Shown one piece after another: positions 11,535 through 21,608 of a DNA stretch of 64,000 nt. Source of the DNA: Prostheceraeus crozeri (taxonomy: Eukaryota > Platyhelminthes > Polycladida > Euryleptidae); contig CAJQUW010009290.1 of assembly GCA_907163375.1 (NCBI GenBank), positions 124,001 to 188,000 on the forward strand, in the 5' to 3' direction. The translations under genes and the position numbers were made by a program. How positions within the stretch are numbered: the first letter of the stretch is position 1; every line of letters starts with the position of its first letter. The notes beneath the pieces were generated by a model. It ran no database searches, had not been told where the DNA came from, and saw only the letters and a list, made by a program, of their open reading frames with translations.

Positions 11535-12920
11535 AAGATAAGATAAGATAAGACTTCATTGATGGCTCACAATGTGCGGTGAACGCATTACATAGGTATG
11601 TTCAAAACATAGACAAATAATAAATAATATAACGAGGTACAAGTGCATCATAAAAAAGAGTTGTACAGCTTTGCCTTCCGAAACGGATAAATGAGTTACT
11701 AAATCGAACATGTTTGGCTCGCGGTGCTGTAATACACAGAGGATTTCGCAGAGGAGGTTTTTTATCATCAAACATGATATTCAAAGAATGGTTACTCTCA
11801 CTAACAATTGTAGTAAACAACCGTCTACACAAGGTCTCGGTAACAAATGTCAAATCAGAGAAATCATGATCACGAAAAATCCGGTAAAAGTTTTTCAAAC
11901 AAATATTTGGGGAGGTTGCAGAAGGTGGGAAAACCATTAGTGAGGACCGAACAAATAAAAGAAACGTAGTATTCAAAAATTATCTTTGGTGGACAGTCAC
12001 ATTGTTTTAAATTACGGAGAATATACATTCGTCGGTAACATTTCTTGACAATAATTGAAATATGCAATTTCCAACATAAGTCTTCAGAGAAAGTAATACC
12101 CAACAACTTCATAGATGGTGCAGTAGAAATAGATTGTGTATTTCCACAGCAAGAAATTGATGAAAGTGAAATTGACTTTTCTGTTATACAATTCATAACA
12201 GCACATTTGCTGTAATTGATCGATAAGCCAATATCATTCGACCACCTTTCAACAAGCGAAAAATCATTCTGTAAGTTGTCATCACAGTTTTGACGCAAGA
12301 AATGTAAAATAGTAACATCATCCGCTTATTCTAAGTATCTAGAATTATCAAATTTTGGTTTTAGAGAATCATCACGGCTGCAAAAAGAATATGTGCAATC
12401 ACACTGCCCTGAGGCACGCCACTTGATGCCACAGTCCACTTGGAGACATCATTGTCTGACACTCGCACACGTTGTCGCAGACCACTAAGATAATTTCTGA
12501 TAATGGCAATACCTTGAATCGGTACACCCAAGTTTGTAAGGGATGAAACGATAGCATCATGAGGCAACCGGTCAAATGCCTTTGAATAATCGATGGCTAA
12601 AACGCGCACAGCTCCTGACTTGTCATCCAAGAATTTGAGGATGTTGTGATAAATTATGGTGGTTTCAGTAACTGTCCCTTTACCATGACAAGGTATATGC
12701 GCAAATTGATTTGGATCAAATTTTGAAACAATATAAGGCACAATCCATTTATTTAAGATTATCCTCTCCAGCACCTTCGACATAACAGGTAGAATAGATG
12801 TTGGACGAAATTCTGATGGAATCATAGGTTTTTTGCATTTGGGAATGGGAACCACTTCAGCGAATTTCAGCAGAGATGGAACAGTACCCGTATTTAAAGA
12901 TCTGTTCAAAAAATTCTTCT
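11535..12920 (-). pseudogene. LINE retrotransposon reverse transcriptase, 5'-truncated and broken
   Basis: The minus-strand reading gives a non-LTR RT in order: SEFRPTSILPVMSKVLERI, DPNQFAH, VLAIDYSKAFDRLPHD (motif A), SSGVPQGSVIAHILF (motif B), then after a frameshift ADDVTIL (motif C). The C-terminal part continues LKLLGITFSEDL-like, then RRMYILRNLKQC and LRNPLC..RFSNSFIRFG. The tyrosine of the YADD box is a TAA stop (12326-12328), and at least two frameshifts are present (near 12361 and 11940). It has no endonuclease domain, so it is 5'-truncated. Its 3' end carries a TTATC-type pentamer tail (11535-11553), typical of CR1/jockey-like LINEs. Confidence 0.85.
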
Positions 12921-12929
12921 TTCTTTAAT

Positions 12930-14131
12930 TAGTATTCTTCTTTCTTTTTCATCGAAGTATTTCTGATGAAAGAGTTATCTTCTTCGCTCAAAAGGTTTTC
13001 AGAAGTGGAGAATAAAATTGTCAATAAAAAGTTGCTTCATTTAAGTTTTGAAAATTCAGCAGATTCCATGAGTCTCCCGTGTTTTCAAGTTTTTTAATTG
13101 ACAAGATAGCATATCAATCAATTAAGTAACTCGAAAGCATGATTACATGCTTATGTACACTCATACATTGAAACATGGGTTTAAGGTTATCACCGCCGTT
13201 TAGACAATTTTTAGTCAAAAGGCATTTTTTAAGTATGAACAATGTATTATGTTCATCAAAAACAAAAAAATATTGGCTGATATCAAACTAAGTTTATAAG
13301 CACTTGTTGGAATGTCTTATGCATACATGCATAATAAGCAGTGTATATAATCCAATAAATCCTCTAGATGATACAGATCGGTTCTTTTCTCAGAAACTTA
13401 TGTTCCATTCATAGAAGCAATTTATCTGAAGTTGACTACAAAGGAAATTTACTAAATGTCACGGCACAGCCGGGAGAACTAAGTTTTGCCATGAACTGCC
13501 ATTCAAAAACTTTGAATTTCACATGTAACTGAGTTCGGAGGCACACATGATAGGTCATACGCCGCAAGTAGAGGTCAGACACTAGGGCTGCGGTTACGCC
13601 TGCAACTTCATTGCTGACACTACAGAATTAGAAGGTCGTCTCTTCTTCTGTTTCACTAGAAAGGAAGCATTGGAACCTGTAACGTTAATGAAATGGCACA
13701 ATCTGCTGACATAATACCATAGCAATCGAACAATAAGCAGCCAGCTCAACATTGAAGACGCCAAATTGTGCGACGTTTCCGTGACCGTTGTCAACCGGAT
13801 CACACAGCAAAGAGACACAGATGATATCAAGTTCTACAGTGAAGTTTGTGGAACGTTTTACGTGCGCCTGCTAACTTTTTTTAAAATGATCGGAGGGCCC
13901 AGCATTATCGAGAACACTTTTGCGCAATGATCTGAATTCTACGAATCTGAAGGAGTCGTGGCGATCGGAGCATTTTGAAGGAATTCACAGCAATCCGCAA
14001 GTGACGCACGACTTTTTTCTATCTCTGCAAGGTATTGAAAAGTTCCTTTTGCTCATTTAGTAAGTTTCTGCATGTGCCATCTGTTTGAATCAGTTTGTAC
14101 TTCTAGCAAAATGATACGCTAATTCTGTGGC
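12930..14131. other. no gene seen; contains dispersed repeat D
   Basis: No supported gene. The only recognised sequence is the dispersed repeat at 13408-13560. A minus-strand open frame at 13594-13830 has no recognisable domain and no splice context that I trust. Confidence 0.45.
13408..13560 (+). repeat. dispersed repeat D, copy 1
   Basis: Shares TTTATCTGAAGTTGACTA, a CGGCACA..CGGG.GAACTAAGTT block and CACATGT.ACTGA.T with 40075-40210 in the same orientation. Non-coding, diverged. Confidence 0.6.
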
Positions 14132-14525
14132 CATCTCTTTGATCCATGATGAGTCAGAGAAGAATGGACAAGCAATAGCGGCAAAGGCATACCTTCAATA
14201 ATCGTAATTCTTGCGTCACCAGACAATAGCAATTTCGTGAATGGTTATCAAGAGAATTGCATTGATCTCATCATCATATTATTCTCAGACTGAGCCTTGT
14301 TTAAATTTAGCTGTCCAATTTTTACTGAGGATATTATAATAAATATAAAGAGATAATAATATTAATAATGGAGGATATTATGCTGATGAGATCAATGCAT
14401 TTCTCTTGATCACCATTCGCTAAATTGCTATTGTCTGGTGACGCACGAAGCACGATTATTGAAGGTATGCCTTGCTTCCATTGTTTGTCCATTCTTCTCT
14501 GACTAATCATGGATCGAGAGATGTC
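14132..14525. repeat. inverted repeat, about 150-bp arms
   Basis: The left arm (14132-14282) reads from CCATCTCTTTGATCCATG. The right arm (14373-14525) is its complement, ending CATGGATCGAGAGATG. Both arms contain AATTGCTATTGTCTGGTGACG-like sequence and a match to TTGTTTGTCCATTCTTCTCT. About 90 bp separate them. It is a foldback-type MITE or a local inverted duplication. Confidence 0.75.
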
Positions 14526-14749
14526 AGCAATCAAGTAATAATTATATTCATATCAATAATCATATCAAGTAGGCAATAAACCATATTTGATAACGGAGGC
14601 GGACATGATAAGCCATAAGCCGTCACCAGCGTGGGAATACTTAGGCAATGATCTTCAATGGAACCGACGTCATAAAGATTTCATACTCTCATAAAAATAA
14701 TTTTTGTTGTACATGTACATGCATCTCGGCTATGTTGCTTGAGGCGCTA

Positions 14750-15470
14750 TCATATTTTACAGCAAGATTCAGTTATCTGTACCGCTGAGTTTACGAAGCA
14801 TGAATGACCACACTTACAGGCATGAAGCAGATCCGCGTAGGTTGATGCTGTGACATACCCATCAAGGAACACCAACTCTGTTCGACGATGCAATGAGATG
14901 CCGGCCCATCCATACAGGGACGAACAATCACCTTGTTTATCAGAGAGTTGAACACATTGGGCCAAGAGCTCCTGACGTGGTTGTCGTCACACAGAGACCG
15001 CAGAGAGGCAAAATAGAATTTCGTTTGTAAACAGCACTGCTACATACGCGAATGCCCGATCCATTGCCCCACGCTTCTGAAGTGCCTCATTAGCAAGACC
15101 CAAACACACCCTGTTGCAGAGGAATCTGACCTCTCTGGGTCTAACCGTCTGTGCACTCAAAATACTCATTTCACTCGACATGAGATGCAATTTGTGCAGC
15201 GGATAAGATTGGATTGTCGAACCAATCGTAGAAAACGCCCATCTGCCCAAACAGCAGTGAGCCGGATATTATAGGCGTTTGAATGTGTGCTGAGCAGTGC
15301 TAATCGCACATGCTTTGTGCCTGAAGTGACGAACGGTATAAGGGGATCTAAAAACATGTCTAGCGGCATGTCGGTAAGAGCTTCTAGTCATCAGAATCCG
15401 AACAGCAGTCCAGCGGTTATCATCTTTAACCTGTCGAGGGCCAGCATAGATTTTCGTTGTTATTTTCATT
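14750..15470 (-). pseudogene. Tc1/mariner-type transposase, decayed
   Basis: Three minus-strand frames give consecutive parts of a DD-E transposase. First is a helix-turn-helix-like N-terminus (RHVFRSPYTVRHFRHKA). Next is AYVAVLFTNEILFCLS, which matches the VLFTDESRF block holding the first catalytic Asp. Then comes GWAGISLHRRTELVFLDG followed by VTASTYADLLH, which matches the WGGIS..TPLVFI block. The expected FTDE reads FTNE, so the first catalytic Asp is lost, and frameshifts and stops separate the blocks. No intact terminal repeats were recognised. It is not obviously the source of the TA-flanked MITEs. Confidence 0.7.
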
Positions 15471-15783
15471 TAGCTGCCGAGCTGCCAAAGTGAAAAACAG
15501 TCTCAAGTGCCGCGGACGAGTTGTGTCCGTCCTGTTTATGTACATTGAATCTGCGACATCTCGGCAGTTACACTGGTCAGAAACAGGACTTCCTCGGATT
15601 GCTAGACCGTCCTCAAGAGTTTAATTTGTAAGACGTTTTCAAAAGCTTCTAATTTTCAAAATTAAGCTTCAAAATTTTCTAAACCCGTTATTAAAGTTTC
15701 AAAAAGCTATAAAAGCATTATATAAAATACAGCATTGATGATACATTATATATAATATATCAGAGTCGAGCGCGGCCGTTTCA

Positions 15784-17016
15784 CAATCTTGAGCTAGGCA
15801 CAGGATTAGAGCTTGGATAATGTAGTCTCATTCAGCACTTAACTGCACTTCAGTCGAATACTCTGTGTGGCAAAGGAGCTGAAGGACTTGAAATCATCCT
15901 TCTCTCATGATTTAGCCTCACAGTCCCTAGTCTCTTTTTGACAATGTCCATTTTGAGAAAGGGACCAAGCTAAGTCATCGTTGTGAGATATTTATCGATT
16001 AGAAAAAGATAGCGAAAAATTTCAAAAGAATACTGATTTCTTTGTTGATGAAGGCCATCTGATGCACACTGTTGTTTGAGACATACCAGTACATGCATGC
16101 TCGCATAGGCTACGGCTGTTGATAGTAGCTACGGATGCAATGCCGTCTGACAGTGTATCTGATGAATATCTCGATACATTAACCAGAAAAAAACGTCGAC
16201 CAATGTTAAAGAACAACCTTGTAATTGCTCCTGATATAATGCTACGTGAAGACATGTTGTTTCGCCACAAACCCATTTTCAAAGGGCAAATCCTGACATG
16301 CTTCCTCGACATCGGTCGACGCTTTTGTGATTGATGTTTCTGGATTTTATCAAATAAATGTGCAATGTCAAACGGCTTTGCATCTGTAGCTACTAGCAAC
16401 AGACGTAGCCTATGTGAGTATACATATATGTCTCAATGATGGCCTGATATATAGCAGGCTTTGGCCAAATAATAGTGTTCATCAGATGGCCTCCATCAAC
16501 AAAAAAACAGTTTTCTTTTGAAGTTTCTCGCTATCATTTTCTAATCGATAAATATCAGACAACGATGACTTTTAGCTTGTTCCCTTTTTAAAATAGACAT
16601 TGTCGAAAAGAGATGAAGGACTGGGAGGTTAAATCATGACGGAAATATGATTTCAAGTCTTTCAACTCCTTCGACACACACAGTATTCGACTGAAGTGCA
16701 GTTGAGTGTTGATTCAGACTACATTATCACAAGTTCTAATCCTACACTGTAAACTGTAGGGCACTAATTTAGGCACGAAGCCGAAATTTCGTGCCAGTTA
16801 GCGCCTAGTTAGTGCCTTTCTAGTGCCTCGAGGCACCAGTAGGCGCCACAGTGCACTAATAGGCACTAAACCAAATGTTTGTTTATCCAATGACATCGAA
16901 GGAAAAATCAATGGGTACAAACTCGGCACTATGAACTTCGTGCCAAATCGTGCCTTGTGTTGGTTAGAATTGATGCCGAAATTTCGTGCCCTAGAGTTTA
17001 CAGTGTATGCATAGAG
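15784..17016. repeat. long inverted-repeat element, interrupted by a MITE
   Basis: The sequence from CTAGGCACAGGATTAGAGC (about 15784) to about 16260 is repeated in reverse complement from about 16260 to 16742, ending CAAGTTCTAATCC. Shared blocks include the ACTGCACTTCAGTCGAATACT block, CGATAAATATC, the GATGGCCTCCATCAACA block and CGTCGACC near the centre. At 16743 the arm is interrupted by the GGCACGAAA MITE, then resumes TGCATAG at 17008, matching the outer end of the left arm (TGTGCCTAG in complement). It has no coding function that I recognise. Confidence 0.7.
16743..17007. mobile_element. MITE, GGCACGAAA family, copy 2
   Basis: 265 bp from TACACTGTAAACTGTA to GAGTTTACAGTGTA. It is internally the reverse-oriented counterpart of 10148-10424 (CGAAATTTCGTGCC, AGTGCCTTTCTAGTGCC, TTTATCCAATGACATCGA). 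It interrupts the right arm of the inverted repeat 15784-17016. Comparison with the left arm shows the pre-insertion site contained one TA, so TA duplication on insertion is supported internally. Confidence 0.9.
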
Positions 17017-17835
17017 TAAGTATATTATGGTAGAGTGGTAACTTTTTTTTAAAAATCCCCAATGTGTATACACTTTCGATTTTATTAGATGAACTCAAGG
17101 GAAATGCAGGTGGTATTGTCACCAAATGTGAGATATGCACATTTTTGCAGTTTTGCAGAAATTACAACGGAATTGAGTGATCAAGATTGTAATCCAGAAC
17201 GAATGATGGTATTTCACAGATTCTCATGACTGCCTTGGAGATTTAATGCCTGTTAAATTAGCAATTCGATGGGTTCCTATTACTTTCATGCTCCACATCA
17301 AGTGTTTCTTCTCAAACGTGATCATCACATGCAACCTGCCACTGGCAGAGCAAAATCACATAATCAAAGACAATGACTTCATTTAACTTTAAAAGATGTA
17401 AATGGGTCCACATCACTCTTCAGATTCAAAAAGTGAAGCATGAATTTAGTGAATCACAAATGCCGGTGAAAATTGAATTAAAAACTTGAAATCTCAGCCA
17501 AGAAAGCACGAATAATATCACAACTTTTTCATGAACACTTTCACTATAATGCGGCTCATGAAATTCCCTTGATAATCAGCTTAAATTCCGCTTAGTTGAA
17601 ATGCTTATTAGCAAATTTTCATTCCTTTTGATATCCAACTTGTTTCATGCTACTTATTTAGGAGAGTCATCTTGGTATTATTTAAATTTGCAAATTTTGA
17701 ATTTTTTCAAAAGTGCTCAGATAATTTTTTGGACCACGGGAACGCTATCTCCGCAAAAAAATGAATCTTTTGATATAAAAATATTCACTGTATACAGATA
17801 CTTTTTTTGAGTCGACACTCTACCTACATATCCCT
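17013..17835 (+). repeat. dispersed repeat R, copy A
   Basis: The reverse complement of this sequence is at 49980-50645. Shared blocks include TGGTAGAGTGG, ACACTTTCGATTTTATTA, GAATGATGGTATTTCA, TCTCATGACTGCCTTGGAGAT versus its complement, the AATTCGATGGGTTCCTATTAC block, and CTTGTTTCATGCTACTTA. ACTCTACCTA recurs inverted at the far end (about 17815), suggesting short terminal inverted repeats. Non-autonomous and non-coding. Confidence 0.7.
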
Positions 17836-17838
17836 ACT

Positions 17839-18057
17839 CTATGATCCTATGCTTAGATTAACATGTGAAACGACTGCGCTCGACTCTGATGCACCTGGTC
17901 TATATAGTTCTGAAAATAACTGACCAATAACTTTCTTTATAAATGACTGATTGAAGATTCCAGGCTTGTCACAATTACTCAATTTTCTGCAATGACGATC
18001 CATCAGATATTCGTTTGAGATGTGTATGCTAGTGTTGTGCAGCAAAATTGCGCACTC
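17839..18057 (-). CDS. possible terminal exon, unrecognised protein
   Basis: A minus-strand open segment starts after acceptor AAATATACAG|GAGTGC and ends at a stop after VSHVNLSIGS. The 70 or so codons include ISNEYLMDRHCRKLSNC and FIKKVIGQLFSELYRPG. No family recognised. Its phase does not join directly with the candidate exon at 19922-20159. It could be a chance frame. Confidence 0.25.
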   Translation of the reverse strand, partial: ECAILLHNTSIHISNEYLMDRHCRKLSNCDKPGIFNQSFIKKVIGQLFSELYRPGASESSAVVSHVNLSIGS

Positions 18058-18700
18058 CTGTATATTTTTCAAATAATAGACTCCTTTAAAGGTGACTACA
18101 CACGCTTTTCAGTTTTGCTTCTTTTTGCATTTTTCTGAACATTCTTACCAGACTTACAGTAAATGCTTGTTTAATATCGATTTGCATCAACAAATGAGTA
18201 ATGAAGATAATCATACTCCTTTACAAATGCAATGGGGTGGGCAATTTTGCTACACAATATAGCGAACGATTGACGATGAACATTTTACATTTCAGGTTTC
18301 CATTGACTGCCAGCTGCATGCTCACTGATTGACAGCGTCAGCTGATTTACGTACGGGTCACTCTGTCATCAATACGGAAGCGGAAACGATCAAAACACAC
18401 TTCGGAAAATCTCATGCAATTTTCGGAGGCTGTTATTCAAAGAGGACAGGACGGATTTACCATGATTTTTGATATGTTAATGAGAACATGACAATTTCAG
18501 GGTACTACAAAGTTTTTCCGGGTTAAAACCTTGCTCTCCTGAACTGCATAAGCATGGGGCTTGCCGTCATTATTTTCTTTAGCTGATTTCAGTTTATGAG
18601 TCTACAGAAGTTCTCGGTTCACTGGAAATCCTTAGTAAAGATGTCAAAACGCTCAATACAATAAACAGCTTGATAATTTTGTAAAAATGCTTTTGTTTGA

Positions 18701-18907
18701 CATAATTATGCTGAGTTGGGAAGAACCAAGTCCTGTTGGATTTTCAAAATCTATCAATCTGTCTTGCATTTGCGATACGGTATATTTCGATCATCAACCG
18801 CCGATTGAAATATATCACAATATATAAGTAAAACAAATTGATAGATTTTGAATATCTAACAAAACTTTGTTCTTCCCAACTAAACATAACAATAAGCAGC
18901 ATAATTC
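18701..18907. repeat. short inverted-repeat element
   Basis: CATAATTATGCTGAGTTGGGAAGAAC at the left is answered by GTTCTTCCCAACT..AGCAGCATAATTCC at the right. An inner pair (AAATCTATCAAT and ATTGATAGATTTTGA) is also inverted. About 200 bp, MITE-like. A second small palindrome, centred near 18800, lies in the loop. Confidence 0.65.
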
Positions 18908-19913
18908 CTTATTGCAAAGTCAAAGAAACTGCAGATCGAATGCAGCACAAGTAGCCCACACATGAACAGTGCGCACACTACGGATTGAATTGTGACAACT
19001 CATACGAAATATGACGAAGTATGACACATGAGTGAAGAAACCAAAAGCAAATTATTTAAAGGTTTTCATTACGTCAGACTAATAACGCATTTAAATGCAC
19101 TGTGTATGCATACAGAAAACAAAGTTAACTTACCTAATACGATATAATTTGCTGCTGTTTTCATTGAAAGCACTGAAATCAAACAAAAGACTTTCAATGG
19201 CACCAAATGCTGTGGCCTGTCGTTTTGAAAATATGGCTTTCAATTATTTTAGGCCAACATTCGAATATGGAATTAAACTCATCACAAATGATATTTCACA
19301 TTGGTAGGAGGTAAATCTTCGTGTATTTCTATAACAATAACATCTATTTTATATTTACTTCACTATGAAAACGCATGCAATAGCATAGAATGATAGTCTT
19401 TTAAGTACAACAGTAAGCAGAAGCGGACAAACAGGTGCATAGCACGGATCATCTTCATTTTCAGCCGGACAGCATGAACTGCATAATATAATTAATATGA
19501 CACTATCTTAATTTCAGTGAATTTTCGAACACTTGTACAAGTACATGAACATTCAAGTCATGCTGGCATCCATTACTACAGAATAAAATGAAATGAAATG
19601 GGAAATAGATACTGATATTTAAATGAAAGGTACACTGAAGTCCATAGACTACCCAATGTAGACTATTCTGCATGTGAATTGTGATTCACTATGAGTCCTA
19701 TGTGACAGCCTCTTTTTCTGAACAGCCTCATAAGCATGTAATCCTAACCTGACTGTTCGTCCCAAGATTTTAAAAATTAAATGACAATGAAAATGTGATG
19801 TTGATTTCTCACATGACGCTTGATCGCCTTGGTCAGATTACTATAGAGAAAATTCACTCTCGAGGAAGCTCTCGCCAACGCAAGACTCTATTGTGTTCAT
19901 TATAGCTTGTCAA
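18908..19913. other. no gene seen
   Basis: No supported gene or repeat boundaries. A few short open frames only. Confidence 0.45.
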
Positions 19914-19921
19914 TCACTTAC

Positions 19922-20159
19922 ATGTTTCGAATTTAGGGCTGCTAAATTGTTTTTTGTGCTCCTCCTCATATTCTATCTCTTGATAGTGGTTTAGTTTTAT
20001 TTCAATGCAATGAATGAACTTCGTGTACGATGTTTTGAGTTTTCTGCACAATCCATCGGACGACTGGGCGGTGTAGAAAATAACCACGGTGGAAATCGCC
20101 GCCATAGACATAGTATCACCAATATGCCCTGAATCATTATCTCTGATTGAATCACACAT
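19922..20159 (-). CDS. possible first exon, unrecognised protein
   Basis: On the minus strand ATG at 20159 opens 79 codons (MCDSIRDNDSGHIGDTMSM...IEYEEEHKKQF) and runs into a strong donor, ACAT|GTAAGTGATT, at 19922. The donor is the main support. No signal peptide or domain is recognised, and downstream exons were not found in a matching phase. Confidence 0.3.
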
Positions 20160-20162
20160 CAA

Positions 20163-21608
20163 TTATGGAAACTTCATCGCTGTATCTTTCAGCGGTTTCT
20201 CACTTTCCTATCCGACATTCAGCCATTGGTGAACGCAGACACGACGATTCAACGCGTCATCATCTTCACCAAAATTTGGCGAAGCCACTAACAGGGAAAA
20301 TTTGCGCCTCCCTCTATCTGAATCTAAGAATTTATAAATAGATCTTTTCTTGCATTGTTGCAATGTATTTGCTTCTTCGTTTCTATCGGGAGAAGACGAA
20401 TCTAACTATCGAGCTAAGCGCACACGCTTCACATATCACATAAACACACAAATCTCTGTGATTTGCTGTAAACACATCCGCAGCGCATTGTGTGATCGCT
20501 TGAAGATCCCTGCAGTTAATAGCTGAGCGCTGACGCTCGGAGCGGATTTGAGATTAGTGACTTGAAACTGTAAAGTGTATGTAAAGTGGCTGTGTACAAT
20601 TTACATATACAATGTGCAACTTCTCATGTAGCACACTTTTATCTCACATACATCTTGTACATTCTGGTCACATTGTGTGAATTGAAAAGTAGCTGATAAC
20701 ACGCATTTTTAAGTTTACACGTATAAATGTGTTCATGAAATCTCAAGTTATTCCATTTATCTAAACATTAATACTCGCATATTATCAAAGTGCAGTTCTG
20801 CCAGATTGTAAAAATATAAGCCAATGCGTGATCTCTCCTGGTTCAAACTTTGGTTTCCAGCATCGAATTGAAATATATTTTGGTTTGTCACTGCAAATTA
20901 TATTGGTAGAATGCAAATAAAATACTGTCGATCAAGTAGAATTAAGTATTGTCTGGGGTCTCAAATGTTCATTCTATGACTTGTGTCTCCAGGCCATGTT
21001 AGGTTTTAGGACGCTATACTGCAACAGCATATGAAATACATGTGCATGTGCTACTCGTAGAATTTTTCATGCTACTCAAGTTTGTTTGTTAAGTTATATT
21101 AAGCTGGCAATTGGACAACATTTTCTTGTGAATAATCACTTTTTCTTACAATTGGAATTTGAAGAACTCATCTTTTAATACTCACGTTGTTGGATCACAG
21201 GCGAATCAATTTCATTGATGTTACAGCAGATTTTTGACAGTAGCTAAAAGGCTTAATTCACTTTGGAAAATTAATGCACAGTCAAATTTTTGAAATAGTT
21301 GACTTTTCGTAAAAAGCAATAAAAGGTAATGATAAAGATATAGTTTCAACGCCTTGTGTATAGTCATAAAAAAGGGGTAAGCATAATTCCAAACACAAAT
21401 ATTTTTTTACATAGAAGAATGAACTTCATTATCGATATGAAAAATTGTACATTCACAGATCTATGGTAAAAATCACATAGAACATTACATTCAAATTCAT
21501 AGTATTACATGCTTTAATTAACACACGATTTTCATGAAGACCATTTCCAATATGAATGTCAAGCTACCGCGGGGAATGCAGAATGAGCAAGTATTGACTC
21601 GTCATCCC
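20163..21608. other. no gene seen
   Basis: No recognised gene. Partly palindromic GTGTG/CACAC-rich sequence lies around 20430-20700. The piggyBac element begins at its right border. Confidence 0.45.

Noticed and set aside
16022-16399. 125-codon minus-strand frame with an overlapping similar plus-strand frame
   Set aside because: Both arise from the two arms of the inverted repeat, not from a gene.
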